A stretch of DNA of 64,000 nt from Blastopirellula marina (GCF_002967765.1 NZ_PUHY01000015.1:1-64000), one strand, 5' to 3'. Counted from the stretch's first letter, positions 1-8,542 are shown. Translations and numbers: made by a program. Notes: generated from the letters alone by a model not told the origin.

Positions 1-92
1 ACTTTAGGTTCAAGTGGTTTTCACGAACCCAAGAACCCAAAGTGGGACATCCACCAATCACTCAAGCAAGTCACTACCTTATTTATATAAAA

Positions 93-128
93 GCCTCTCA
101 GGTCTTATGATCTGAGAGGCTTTTTTTT
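93..128 (+). terminator. Rho-independent terminator of a gene left of the window
   Basis: A 12-bp stem (93-104 with 109-120, one G-T pair) around the tetraloop TTAT is followed by eight T residues at 121-128. No gene in the window ends here on the plus strand, so it probably ends a gene lying left of position 1. Confidence 0.85.
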
Positions 129-240
129 ATGCGCGTGTCAGTGTCATGAACGGACGATTGTTGCTTGCGTCCATCGCTCAGCTCACTTAACCTTTCGACA
201 TTCGTAAATAGACAGGCAAGCAAATGTTCTGGGGTGTCAC

Positions 241-882
241 ATGGCGGAAAGTGATGGCGAAGCAGTTGAAGAGTGGGATGAAAAAAAGTCCGCAATTATG
301 CAGGAGCTTCTCGGTCCTGAGCATGACATGGTCATGCATTCGATGATCCCGTATGCAATTGGTGGATCGCTCGATCTTTACTATTATCCCAGTGGCATTC
401 CAGGAACGGCGATCGCCACGAAGGAATGCTGCGAACTGCCGGGAAAAGGATCGAAAAACGCGGTGTTCGATTCATACGAACTGGTCATGTTCACCAAGCA
501 AGTGCTAGCTATCGAACAGGCCCAAGACGAAAGCACACCGTTTGGGAAAGTCCATTCAAAGATTAATGCTGTCCTCAATTGCATGGCCCCCTATAGCGCC
601 GAGGCATGCCTAAATCCTGGCGAAACTTGTGAGTTTCCTGCAGACATGGAAGTGGTTGGGGGTAAGTGTTTGATATTCGATAGCTATGGAAATCCCCCAA
701 AGCGAAAAAAGTTGTTCGGGTTGCTTGGGGAAGTAGCGCCATTCGGATTGTTGGTTGTGATTGAAGTGTTTCGCTCAGAAATGGAGTTTGCTCGCCGAAA
801 AGGTGGGGCTGTGTTGCTTGAAAAACTTAAAGAAGCCGGCCACTACCCGTACTCCGATCTAAATCGCCAGCCGGTGGCATGA
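241..882 (+). CDS. Suppressor-of-fused (SUFU)-like domain protein
   Basis: This 213-aa soluble protein has no signal peptide or membrane segment. The segment GGSLDLYYYPSGIPGTAIAT (about residues 41-60), followed by ELVMFTK and later NPGETCEFP and CLIFDSYG, recalls a bacterial family often labelled SUFU-domain protein. That label is from memory of the family and the molecular role in bacteria is unknown; such genes are often stand-alone or linked to immunity or polymorphic-toxin loci, but no toxin is visible here. The last 40 bp overlap the convergent minus-strand gene ending at 843. ATG at 241 is the first in-frame start, and the coding frame keeps family-like sequence to the end (AGHYPYSDLNRQPVA). 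Confidence 0.7.
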   Translation: MAESDGEAVEEWDEKKSAIMQELLGPEHDMVMHSMIPYAIGGSLDLYYYPSGIPGTAIATKECCELPGKGSKNAVFDSYELVMFTKQVLAIEQAQDESTPFGKVHSKINAVLNCMAPYSAEACLNPGETCEFPADMEVVGGKCLIFDSYGNPPKRKKLFGLLGEVAPFGLLVVIEVFRSEMEFARRKGGAVLLEKLKEAGHYPYSDLNRQPVA

Positions 883-1118
883 CCGCCGAGCAGGGCATAC
901 ACACGAGTAAGTTGCCAATAGCCAACCGATCGATGCTGATTGGTGACATCATCCCGTTGTGTCCGATGCCAAAGGGAGGCTGCGGCGGAAGAGAGCATCT
1001 GAATTTCTTCTTCCGGCGTCCGATCCGGTTTGTCGATCAGCTCCCAGGCCAGGTTGAACGCGCTCGTGGAAAACTGGCGATGGGTAAGTTGCATGTCGAG
1101 CGAAGGAGACTCGTTCAT
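843..1118 (-). CDS. Short hypothetical protein, probably C-terminally truncated
   Basis: The ORF extends upstream, but the coherent protein starts at the internal Met (MNESPSLD) at 1118, giving 91 aa. The core (AWELIDKPDRTPEEE, SSAAASLWHRT, then GYWQLTRVYALLG) matches my memory of a helical, TPR-like family of about 140 aa in which RVYALLG is followed by further helices. Here the frame runs only about a dozen more residues, ending TGWRFRSEYG, inside the convergent gene at 241-882. This suggests loss of the C-terminal half, though I did not see the missing part in another frame. Function is unknown. It could be a short intact paralogue or a gene remnant. Confidence 0.5.
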   Translation of the reverse strand: MNESPSLDMQLTHRQFSTSAFNLAWELIDKPDRTPEEEIQMLSSAAASLWHRTQRDDVTNQHRSVGYWQLTRVYALLGGHATGWRFRSEYG

Positions 1119-1279
1119 AACGATCAGGCCAACAGATGGGAAGGTGAAGGGATAAAGTCTTTTTCCTGTTCTCCGTCCGATTCGCCTGTAACTATTTGAT
1201 GGCTGAATTTTAGGATTCACCGTGTTAGAATGAGATCTTGTTTCTCGACGTTCCTGTTTTCTGCTCGGCACAACCAATC

Positions 1280-1531
1280 ATGGCTGACTTCAAGCTTCCA
1301 CCGCTTAAAAAAACGAAGAAGGGGCAGGCTCCGAAGTTTTCCGATTCCGGTCCGTTGACCAAGAGTATGGTGAAACAGGTCGAGTCCTACCTGCCCATCA
1401 TTCTGACCCGCTTGAAAGCAGGCCAAGACTTCGAGAAGATCGCTCGCGACATTGCTTCCCATGCTGGAGTTCAGCCAGATCAGATCGCGAAATATGTGCA
1501 AGCGGTAATTCGAGCCGGAGCATCGGCTTAA
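1280..1531 (+). CDS. Small conserved-looking hypothetical protein (82 aa)
   Basis: The frame is open from 1238, but the start at 1280 gives a typical small basic protein beginning MADFKLPPLKKTKKGQAPKF. Residues 30-82 look like two or three amphipathic helices (LTKSMVKQVESYLPIILTRL, FEKIARDIASHAGVQPDQIAKYV), with a helix-turn-helix-like spacing in the second half. I do not recognise the family. It lies between the minus-strand genes and the tRNA-Leu and has no evident operon partner. Confidence 0.6.
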   Translation: MADFKLPPLKKTKKGQAPKFSDSGPLTKSMVKQVESYLPIILTRLKAGQDFEKIARDIASHAGVQPDQIAKYVQAVIRAGASA

Positions 1532-1554
1532 GAAGGATCTCGCCGCCAGCGCAT

Positions 1555-1591
1555 GAAAAAGGGTTTACGACTTAATAAGTACGCAAACCCT
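1555..1591 (-). terminator. Terminator downstream of tRNA-Leu
   Basis: An imperfect inverted repeat (AGGGTTT at 1560-1566 with AAACCCT at 1585-1591, plus inner ACTTA/TAAGT pairing) is followed on the minus strand by a run of T (complement of 1555-1559). It lies just past the 3' end of the minus-strand tRNA gene. Confidence 0.65.
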
Positions 1592-1600
1592 TATCAAAAG

Positions 1601-1686
<86 letters not shown>

Positions 1687-1780
1687 ACAATATTGGCATC
1701 TGATCAAGCAAAACAGTCTACGTGAAACCCTTGAAAGGTCAAGTGGGGGACACTGCATCCCCCAGGGAAGTTCGCGCTGC

Positions 1781-3358
1781 TCAGTGATCGTTTTTCCGTT
1801 TCACGAGAACGAGTGTTTTGTCCGCATGAATCCCGCTCGTTACCGAATTTAGGCGTTCCTGCACGGCCCGCATGATCCGGTCGGTTGGCAAATCCATGTG
1901 CCGAACCACCAGATCGCAGAATTTGGCCTGCCAGTTCTGGCCGTCCAGTTCCTGTAGCGTTTCTGAAAGGCCTGACGAGAATAAAGCCAACGTTTCCCCA
2001 GGTTGTAGCATCGCCGTGGCCAGCTGCGGTTCTATCTCAGGGCCACTTCCTAGCGGCCACGAAGGATTCCAAAGCGGTTTCACCGAATTGTGTTTGAAGG
2101 CGAAGCCTTGCACGTGACCACACGATCCGGCTTCCATTGTGCCGAGCATCGGATCGAAAATTGCGTAGGCTAACGAGGCAAAGTGATCGCCTGCCGAGGC
2201 TTCCCAGAAGGTGCGGTTCACGCGGTCGAGCATCATCTCGGCGGTATGTGCGATCCGGCAGTTGGCTTTGACGGCGGTAGCCAGGCTCGTCGATGTCATC
2301 ACGGCATCGAAGTTATCGTCCATGGCATCGCCCACGAAAATCGCCAACTTGCCATCTTCGATCACCGCCCAGTCATGGAAGTCTCCTCCCATTTCGTTAC
2401 CTTGCTGAGTCCAGGCCGAAACATCCCAGCCGTCGACCAGCGGCTTCACATTCGGAAGCTGAGCCTTTTGACGATCGGCAATCTGGTTCTTTTGGCGAAC
2501 CAACTTCTGCGTCGTACGGCGTTCGGAGATGAGTTGATCTCGTTCGAGGTCGACTGCAATTTTGCCAGCGATGATTTCCAGCAGGTTGGTTTCGCGTTGG
2601 GTGAAGTCACGCGAAGTCTGGGAAAAAACCCACATCGTGCCCAGCGGTGTTGTTGAGGTGGAAATCGGAATGCATACGGCCGATGGGGCATCTTCTGGAC
2701 AAGGCCAGTGCGGTAGCAGCTTGGTATCTTCCAGTACAACGGCGTTGCCCGACAACGCTTCCAGGTCTGCTAAGCTACCTTCCAAGGGACGTGGAGGATC
2801 GAGTAAACGTCCTTCTGGCAGGTTGTGCGTCGCCCGAAGTTTTAATTGGCTGGTTGCGTCGTCCAGGACATAAAGCCCCGCGGCGTCAGCACCAGTGACT
2901 TCGACGGCCGAGGCCAGGGCGGTCTCGAGACGATCGGCCACATGCTCTACGGATGGATTCGCAATGACTGGAATGTGCGTGGCCAGTTCCGCTTCTTGCT
3001 TGCGGAGCGTGACTCGTAAACGGTCGATTTCGGCCAACAGAAATTCAAGCCCACCGGCGACACCACCAAGGCTTTCCAGTACGACGGCATCGTCTTTGTC
3101 TTTAGCTTTCGGTGCCTGTTCGGCGGCCGCGTGCAATTCGATGCGTGCGGTTTTGCCGCCCCGTGTCACGTGATGCTGTGACATCCGCTTCCCCTTGTTC
3201 GATGAACGTTCTTCGCGAAGCGCCAAGCGAAAGCCCGTTAAGTCGGCCATGGCCTGGGAGATTTGTGTCAGCCCAGGATAGGCTTCCTGCTTCTCGGTTT
3301 CGCTAACAGGGGACTCTTCGCGATGGACTCGCAAATAATCGGGAATCTGTCGGGGCAT
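1781..3358 (-). CDS. GAF-domain, PP2C/SpoIIE-type (RsbU-like) phosphatase, probably degenerate
   Basis: The start at 3358 (MPRQIPDYL) gives 525 aa; a longer frame to 3496 is open, so the start is not certain. Residues about 139-275 resemble a GAF domain (TGADAAGLYVLDDATSQL; PISTSTTPLGTMWVF). Residues about 310-520 resemble the PP2C/SpoIIE domain of RsbU-type phosphatases that dephosphorylate anti-anti-sigma factors. The first metal motif is GGDFHDW (canonical GGDYYD) and the second is VGDAMDDN (canonical GDVSGHG). The usual T/S-D-G motif before the end reads FSSGLSE, so the expected metal-binding Asp is Ser462; the final Asp (HADKT) is kept. The protein may therefore be a pseudophosphatase or have altered chemistry. 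No sigma factor or STAS protein is adjacent. Confidence 0.8.
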   Translation of the reverse strand: MPRQIPDYLRVHREESPVSETEKQEAYPGLTQISQAMADLTGFRLALREERSSNKGKRMSQHHVTRGGKTARIELHAAAEQAPKAKDKDDAVVLESLGGVAGGLEFLLAEIDRLRVTLRKQEAELATHIPVIANPSVEHVADRLETALASAVEVTGADAAGLYVLDDATSQLKLRATHNLPEGRLLDPPRPLEGSLADLEALSGNAVVLEDTKLLPHWPCPEDAPSAVCIPISTSTTPLGTMWVFSQTSRDFTQRETNLLEIIAGKIAVDLERDQLISERRTTQKLVRQKNQIADRQKAQLPNVKPLVDGWDVSAWTQQGNEMGGDFHDWAVIEDGKLAIFVGDAMDDNFDAVMTSTSLATAVKANCRIAHTAEMMLDRVNRTFWEASAGDHFASLAYAIFDPMLGTMEAGSCGHVQGFAFKHNSVKPLWNPSWPLGSGPEIEPQLATAMLQPGETLALFSSGLSETLQELDGQNWQAKFCDLVVRHMDLPTDRIMRAVQERLNSVTSGIHADKTLVLVKRKNDH

Positions 3359-3714
3359 AGATTTGGCCACGTACTGAAGTTTTCTTGAGCTATGCTTCGT
3401 CCGTGACCATCGACTACGAAAGGCTCTCGGCAAATCCAATTGCCAGAACATCTCGTCGGAGCGGCATCCTTCGCCGCCTGTAGTTGGAATCGTCACGCTA
3501 GCCGTTACACATTAGCTAGTCTTGCTAGTTTCTCGGACTCCCGTTCCGATCATGCCTCCTGCGCAGGCGATGCGGCTTACGCGGTCAAAAGGTATACAGC
3601 CGTTTTTCTGATCTTTTTCGGAAAGGCGTAAATCGCGGTGACCTAACGTGTCCTTTCGGTAGCTGAACATCAGAACAGTGCTCTTGCGAATTCCTCTTTT
3701 TTGGGAGATAAGCC
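3359..3714. other. Divergent intergenic region, 356 bp
   Basis: This separates the minus-strand PP2C-like gene from the plus-strand gene at 3715. If the PP2C-like protein starts upstream of 3358, part of this belongs to that gene. I see no clear sigma70-type promoter or structured RNA. A purine-rich GGGAG at about 3703-3707 could be the ribosome site of the right-hand gene. Confidence 0.4.
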
Positions 3715-4215
3715 ATGTTCTGGCATTACACAACCGGACGTCATATCGATGCCATTTTCAACCAAGGTGTTCTTCAATCGCATGTTGCCTCTTGGGCTCA
3801 AGGTGGCTTGCCGGCAGTTTGGTTTTCGACGAACGATGCCTGGGAGCCATCGGCCAATTGTGCGGTTCACCGTGCCACCACGCGGCACCGCTTGCTTGGG
3901 ACGCGTGAGATGACCGAGCTCCTATGCGACGGCCTATTCCGTATCTCGGTGAAGCCGAGTGTAGGCGTTGTGACGTGGGGACAGTACTGCGAAGAAAGCC
4001 GCCTCACCAATCGCTGTGTTGAAGCTTGTCGGCGTGTTGCGGCGATTGAAGGATCGCATCCTGGACGTTGGTTGGCCTGCATGGGGGAAGTCCCCGCTGA
4101 CGAGTGGCTAAGCGTCGAACGCTGGTACGGCAATCAATGGGGTGTGATTGAAGGAATGGAAGAGATCTTGCCACTTTGGGAAGAAGAAGATTTCTTGTTA
4201 TCTGCCGCTGGATAA
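3715..4215 (+). CDS. Conserved-looking hypothetical protein, N-terminus reminiscent of ADP-ribosyltransferase-like folds
   Basis: This is a 166-aa cytosolic protein beginning MFWHYTTGRHIDAIFNQGVL, followed by LPAVWFSTNDAWEPSANCAV. The H-Y-T early motif with a following helix and G-V-L turn, then a W-F-S-T strand, resembles the entry to DarT/Tpt1/RES-like ART folds, in which a His or Arg near the N-terminus contacts NAD. This is inference from pattern only, since the later catalytic Glu cannot be assigned. A ribosome site (GGGAG) sits about 8 nt upstream of ATG. The gene is convergent with pntB, with no operon partner and no obvious antitoxin next to it. Confidence 0.6.
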   Translation: MFWHYTTGRHIDAIFNQGVLQSHVASWAQGGLPAVWFSTNDAWEPSANCAVHRATTRHRLLGTREMTELLCDGLFRISVKPSVGVVTWGQYCEESRLTNRCVEACRRVAAIEGSHPGRWLACMGEVPADEWLSVERWYGNQWGVIEGMEEILPLWEEEDFLLSAAG

Positions 4216-4240
4216 CAAGATGGTTTGGTCCCGATCGAGA

Positions 4241-5647
4241 CTACATCTCTTTCACGGCGTTCACAATATCGAGTACCGCTTTCTTGCCATCAGAGAAGAA
4301 CATCAGTGTATTCTCGGCAGCGAATAGCGGGTTAGGTATTTTCGCGAAACCTGGACTAAGGCTCCGTTTGATCACGATCACGGTGCGTGCCTTATCGACT
4401 TCGATGATTGGCATGCCCGAGATGGGGCTGTTGGGATCGGTGTTAGCCAATGGGTTTACCACATCATTGGCACCAATCACGATGGCCACATCGACTTGGC
4501 CCATGGTTGGGTTGATTTCATCCATTTCCTTGAGCTGATCGTACGGAACATCCGCTTCGGCCAGCAACACGTTCATATGCCCCGGCATTCGTCCAGCAAC
4601 CGGGTGAATGGCGTACTCGATTTCAATTCCTTTATCTCGCAGAAGGTTGGCCAAGTCACGTACGGCGTGCTGGGCCTGAGCGACAGCAAGTCCATAGCCA
4701 GGAACAAAGACAACACGTTGCGCCGTATCGAGAATCATTGCGATGTCTTCTGCCGATGTGGACCGGACATTCGCGTAGATTTCCTCGTCGGAACCGGCTG
4801 GGCCGCTGCTTGCCTGCATGGTGCCGAACAAAACGTTGACCAGCGAGCGATTCATCGCTTTGCACATGATTTGCGTCAGGATGACTCCCGAGGCCCCCAC
4901 CAGCGAGCCAGAAATAATCAGCACGTTGTTGTCGATCACAAAACCGGTTGCGGCTGCCGCGAGACCGGAATAGCTGTTAAGCAGGGCAATCACCACCGGC
5001 ATATCCGCCCCACCGATTGGCATTACCAGGGTAAATCCAAGGATTGTGGCCAGCACAAAGATCGCCAGATAGGGCCAGCCAACCCCGGCCGTGGTCATTA
5101 CGATCAACATGAGGATCGCAGCGACCGCGATCAGGCCATTGATCGCTTGAGGATAAGCAATGGGCAATGGCCGCTCGAAGAGGTCGATTTCCTGTAGCTT
5201 TCCAAACGCAACCAACGATCCCCAGAAGGTAACGGTGCCGATCAAGCCAGAGAGCCCCGTCGCCAGCTTCACATCAGGTGTTGCAGTCGCATCGGTCATG
5301 CCTACCAGTTCCGCTCCGGCAACGAATACAGACGCACCACCCCCGAGACCATTAAACAAGGCAACCAGTTGCGGCATTTGCGTCATCTCGACTTTGATTG
5401 CCATGGTGGCGCCGATCGCACCTCCGATCGCCAGGCCGATGCCGATCATGAGCCAGCCAGGCCAACTTGCGTTGCCGTTGGCGATAATCAAATAGGCAGT
5501 GACCAAAACGGACAGCAACATGGCGACGCTGCTGATCAAGTTACCGCGCACGGCACTACGCGGATGGGCCATCATCTTGAGGCCGACAATGAACAGAACC
5601 GCAGCGACTAGATACGCAAGGTTGACGATGATATGGGAGTCGAGCAC
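4241..5647 (-). CDS. pntB: Proton-translocating NAD(P) transhydrogenase, beta subunit
   Basis: This is the membrane/NADP(H)-binding subunit of the Re/Si-specific transhydrogenase, which couples hydride transfer from NADH to NADP+ to proton entry. The start is GTG at 5647: the minus strand reads AAGGAGCAATCGTG, a strong ribosome site at good spacing, while upstream codons in the same frame look non-coding. The 468-aa product is of normal length. Residues 1-260 are mostly transmembrane helices (first helix IIVNLAYLVAAVLFIVGLK), and residues about 290-468 form the dIII domain with VPGYGLAVAQAQHAV, HPVAGRMPGHMNVLLAEA and VIGANDVVNP, all classic PntB motifs. It is third in the pntAA-pntAB-pntB operon. 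Confidence 0.97.
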   Translation of the reverse strand: MLDSHIIVNLAYLVAAVLFIVGLKMMAHPRSAVRGNLISSVAMLLSVLVTAYLIIANGNASWPGWLMIGIGLAIGGAIGATMAIKVEMTQMPQLVALFNGLGGGASVFVAGAELVGMTDATATPDVKLATGLSGLIGTVTFWGSLVAFGKLQEIDLFERPLPIAYPQAINGLIAVAAILMLIVMTTAGVGWPYLAIFVLATILGFTLVMPIGGADMPVVIALLNSYSGLAAAATGFVIDNNVLIISGSLVGASGVILTQIMCKAMNRSLVNVLFGTMQASSGPAGSDEEIYANVRSTSAEDIAMILDTAQRVVFVPGYGLAVAQAQHAVRDLANLLRDKGIEIEYAIHPVAGRMPGHMNVLLAEADVPYDQLKEMDEINPTMGQVDVAIVIGANDVVNPLANTDPNSPISGMPIIEVDKARTVIVIKRSLSPGFAKIPNPLFAAENTLMFFSDGKKAVLDIVNAVKEM

Positions 5648-5729
5648 GATTGCTCCTTCTTGTTGCTTACTTTCGTCCTCGGTGGCACGGCTTTGCCCTT
5701 GAGCCGCGGTACTCGATCTCGCAAATCTC

Positions 5730-6236
5730 TTACCGCTTCGGTTTAAACATCGACAGCATCCGATTGGTGACCATGTAACCTCCGACCACGTTGACGGTGG
5801 CAAGGATAATCGCGAGAAAACCTAACATCGAAGCGAACCAGTTTTCCCCCAATGCAGTCGCCAACAATGCCCCGACGATCGAGATCCCTGAGATCGCATT
5901 CGAGCCAGACATCAGTGGCGTATGCAGCGTCGGGGGGACTTTGGTGATGATTTCAAATCCGACGAAAACTGCCAGGACGAAGATCGTGAGACTTGCTACT
6001 AACGCGGTCCACTTGGTGTATTTCTGTGGCGCAGAGTCACTTGCCATCGATTGAGCTGCGTCCTTAGAATCAGTGGGTTCGATTTCTTCCGGTTGGTTCA
6101 CTTCGGCCTTAATTTTAGGAGTTTTTGAGTCGTCGACTGCGGTTTTCTCCTCTTTCGTTTCCTGAGCCGACACGAGGTCGACACCCAAACTTCCCACGCA
6201 AGAGACGCACAGCAACAGTATCAATAGGTTACGCAT
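5730..6236 (-). CDS. pntAB: NAD(P) transhydrogenase, alpha subunit part 2 (membrane domain), with N-terminal signal-like extension
   Basis: In many bacteria the alpha chain is split into PntAA and a short membrane PntAB. The last 95 residues of this 168-aa protein carry the PntAB membrane domain: FVGFEIITKVPPTLHTPLMSG, then ISIVGALL and a final helix pair. Unlike the usual protein of about 100 aa, it has about 70 extra N-terminal residues: a signal-peptide-like stretch (MRNLLILLLCVSCVGSLG... VSAQE) and a highly charged Lys/Glu/Asp linker (residues 25-70). Its start overlaps the end of pntAA by 8 bp, which suggests translational coupling. A gap of 82 bp separates it from pntB. Confidence 0.92.
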   Translation of the reverse strand: MRNLLILLLCVSCVGSLGVDLVSAQETKEEKTAVDDSKTPKIKAEVNQPEEIEPTDSKDAAQSMASDSAPQKYTKWTALVASLTIFVLAVFVGFEIITKVPPTLHTPLMSGSNAISGISIVGALLATALGENWFASMLGFLAIILATVNVVGGYMVTNRMLSMFKPKR

Positions 6237-7446
6237 CCGTCGATTTCTCCTGTTTGTCTTCGCTGGGGTTATCGCCTGGGGAAGGGGAGAGGGGAGGCAA
6301 GTCCATCATGCTGCGGAGTCGAGCATTGACAATTTCACCTCCCTGGGCGGCGATGGTGCCAGCCACGATTTCGTCGTCCATGTTCACGTGAAGCTGCTTA
6401 TCTTTCACCATGTTCAACAGAAACTTTGTGATGTTGTTGGAGAACATCTGACTGGCGTGATTAGGGATTTCGGCCGGAAGATTCGTCGGACCAAAAATCG
6501 TGATGCCGTCTAAGTCGACCCGTTCGTCCGCCAAGCTGGGTTCGATATTTCCACCTCGTTCGGCAGCGAGATCGATAGCGATACTTCCCGGGGCCATCCG
6601 TTTGATGCCTTCGGTAGTGATCAGCAGAGGTGACTTACGCCCAGGAATCGCAGCCGTGGTAATGACGACGTCATTTTCAGAGCAGACTTCGCCCATGTAT
6701 TCGCGTTGTTTCTGGTAGAACTCTTCGCCGAGATCTTTGGCGTAGCCCCCTTTGTCCTGCGCCTCGGTTGCCGCGAGCTGAAATTGAGCCGATTTGGCCC
6801 CGAGGCTTTCAATTTGCTCCGTCGCTTCCGGGCGAACATCATATGCGGTGACCACGGCGCCTAGCCGCTTGGCAGTCGCAATCGCTTGCAGACCAGCAAC
6901 CCCAGCTCCAATCACAAAGACTTTGGCCGGCGAAAGCGTTCCCGCAGCGGTCATCAACAGCGGGTACATCTTTGGCAAATTCACCGCGGCTAGAAGGACC
7001 GAGCGATAGCCGGCGATTGTTGCTTGAGATGATAGGACGTCCATGCTTTGGGCACGCGTGATTCGCGGGATCATCTCTAACGCAAAGAGGTTCACCTTCC
7101 GATCGGCTACTTCCTGCAAGGCTGCTAGGTTACCGAGCGGATCCCACATCCCTACCACAATTTGGTCCGGCTTCATCCATTGGAGATCTTGCTTGCCTGC
7201 CTCCGGATTGGTTCCGTAGCCGCGAACTTGAAATAAGATGTCGGATCTCTCGAACGCTTCCTGACGAGACTCGACCAATTGAGCCCCTTTTTCAAGGTAG
7301 AACTGGTCAGGGAAGCCCGCAGCGGTCCCTGCTCCCTTCTCAATGAGAACGGTCGCTCCAACCTTGGCCAAGTTCGGAATTGAGGCGGGCACCAAGGCAA
7401 CCCGTTTTTCGCCGGGGAAGTTTTCGCGCACGACGCCAACAATCAT
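6229..7446 (-). CDS. pntAA: NAD(P) transhydrogenase, alpha subunit part 1 (NAD-binding)
   Basis: This 405-aa soluble subunit binds NAD(H) in the transhydrogenase complex. It has the alanine dehydrogenase/PntA N-terminal signature (VVRENFPGEKRVALVP), the RSVLLAA and FVIGAGVAGLQAIATAKRLGA Rossmann motif near residues 175-195, the YDVRPEATEQIESLGA segment, and TTAAIPGRKSPLLIT. The C-terminal tail is Pro/Ser/Asp-rich (MDLPPLSPSPGDN) and lacks membrane helices, consistent with a split alpha chain. It is first in the minus-strand operon, with about 540 bp of upstream non-coding DNA. Confidence 0.97.
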   Translation of the reverse strand: MIVGVVRENFPGEKRVALVPASIPNLAKVGATVLIEKGAGTAAGFPDQFYLEKGAQLVESRQEAFERSDILFQVRGYGTNPEAGKQDLQWMKPDQIVVGMWDPLGNLAALQEVADRKVNLFALEMIPRITRAQSMDVLSSQATIAGYRSVLLAAVNLPKMYPLLMTAAGTLSPAKVFVIGAGVAGLQAIATAKRLGAVVTAYDVRPEATEQIESLGAKSAQFQLAATEAQDKGGYAKDLGEEFYQKQREYMGEVCSENDVVITTAAIPGRKSPLLITTEGIKRMAPGSIAIDLAAERGGNIEPSLADERVDLDGITIFGPTNLPAEIPNHASQMFSNNITKFLLNMVKDKQLHVNMDDEIVAGTIAAQGGEIVNARLRSMMDLPPLSPSPGDNPSEDKQEKSTDA

Positions 7447-7983
7447 GATTGGCCTTTCCTGGGAGAACTCGGAGGGTGTCTATCGTAGGATCCGTCTGCT
7501 TTCACGACGATTGGTTCCCTTTCGGTAACTGATCGACGTGTGGCTTTCCGCGAGGCGCGAATGTCAAGGAAAATTGTCCCATACGTAATATTCCTTGTGA
7601 AGACGCGTCGTCGGATCGTTTGGCCAATTGGTAATCTGCTCAGGAAGACTTTGCGGAGTAAGTCGTTACCTGCGCGAAGTGATAAGGAAGCGGACTGCTT
7701 GTCGGGACACGGCGTTTCGCTTTAAATCAATCCGGTTTGGCTGGAGGGAATCAAGTAAGTTCGCATTCCCCCGGACATGGCTCCAATTTCTAGGATTGGA
7801 CCCTTGTGAGGTTTCCACCCTCGCGGTAAGATACGTGTTTCTAATTTCCCCCAGCATGCCGACAGGGTATGTAAAACCTTGCGGGGACTTAGGTTACGAA
7901 AGCCACGCGGTTTTTGTGGTTCAAGCTTCTTCAGCGGTAAGCAGGAGGCCGGCTTGAGCCCCAGCAGTGAAATTAACAGAACG
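7447..7983. other. Divergent intergenic region between pntAA and rplM, 537 bp
   Basis: This is long for a bacterial intergenic region. Apart from a candidate promoter at 7804-7832 pointing to rplM, I found no gene with convincing coding character; short open frames here have no SD site and no recognisable composition. The 150-nt stretch before rplM could be a ribosomal-protein leader, but I cannot draw a convincing fold by eye. Confidence 0.5.
7804..7832 (+). promoter_or_regulatory. Candidate sigma70-type promoter for rplM-rpsI
   Basis: TTGTGA at 7804-7809 and TAAGAT at 7827-7832 are separated by 17 bp and lie about 150 bp upstream of the rplM start. The assignment is by consensus only. Confidence 0.4.
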
Positions 7984-8445
7984 ATGACGACCAAAACTTT
8001 CTCAGCCAAACCTGGACAAGTCGAGCAGAAATGGTGGCTCGTCGACGGCGAAGATCAAATCGTCGGGCGTTTGGCCAGCGACATCGCCGTGCGTCTGATG
8101 GGCAAGCATCGCCCCACCTACACCCCGCACGTCGACACCGGCGACTTCGTCATTGTCGTCAACGCCGAAAAGGTGAAGTTCAGCGGCACGAAATGGGAAC
8201 AGAAGCGTTACACCTGGTACACCGGTTATACGCGTCAGCGGAGCGAATCGGCCGCGGAACGTTTGGAATCGCATCCAGACGAAATTCTGCGTGAAGCCGT
8301 TCGCCGCATGCTTCCTAAAAACAAGCTTGCCACGAAGATGCTTAATAAGCTGAAGATCTTCGTTGGTCCCGATCACACTCATCAGGCCCAAAATCCAGAA
8401 AAGCTGGAAGGCCTGGGACAGGTTCGCCAGAAGAAACGTGACTAG
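7984..8445 (+). CDS. rplM: Large ribosomal subunit protein uL13
   Basis: The open frame begins at 7879, but the protein starts at ATG 7984 (MTTKTFSAKPGQVEQKWWLV), giving the usual length of about 153 aa. L13 hallmarks are all present: WWLVDGEDQIVGRLAS, LMGKHRPTYTPHVDTGD, VNAEKVKFSGTKW, and AVRRMLPKNKLATKMLNKLKIF followed by GPDHTHQAQNPE. It is a component of the 50S subunit and an early assembly protein. It is followed after 97 bp by rpsI, the standard bacterial L13-S9 pair. Confidence 0.98.
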   Translation: MTTKTFSAKPGQVEQKWWLVDGEDQIVGRLASDIAVRLMGKHRPTYTPHVDTGDFVIVVNAEKVKFSGTKWEQKRYTWYTGYTRQRSESAAERLESHPDEILREAVRRMLPKNKLATKMLNKLKIFVGPDHTHQAQNPEKLEGLGQVRQKKRD

Positions 8446-8542
8446 TTCTGCTAGTTGCGATCGTGGCGGTCGCGATTGGATGAATCGCGATCCTGTTTCT
8501 GATTTCTCCCCGAACATTTCTGGTCAATAGAGTTAGCAAGTT

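Noticed and set aside
7540-7725. A 61-aa frame in the pntAA-rplM intergenic region
   Set aside because: No ribosome site, Arg/Lys-biased composition typical of random frames, and no recognisable motif.
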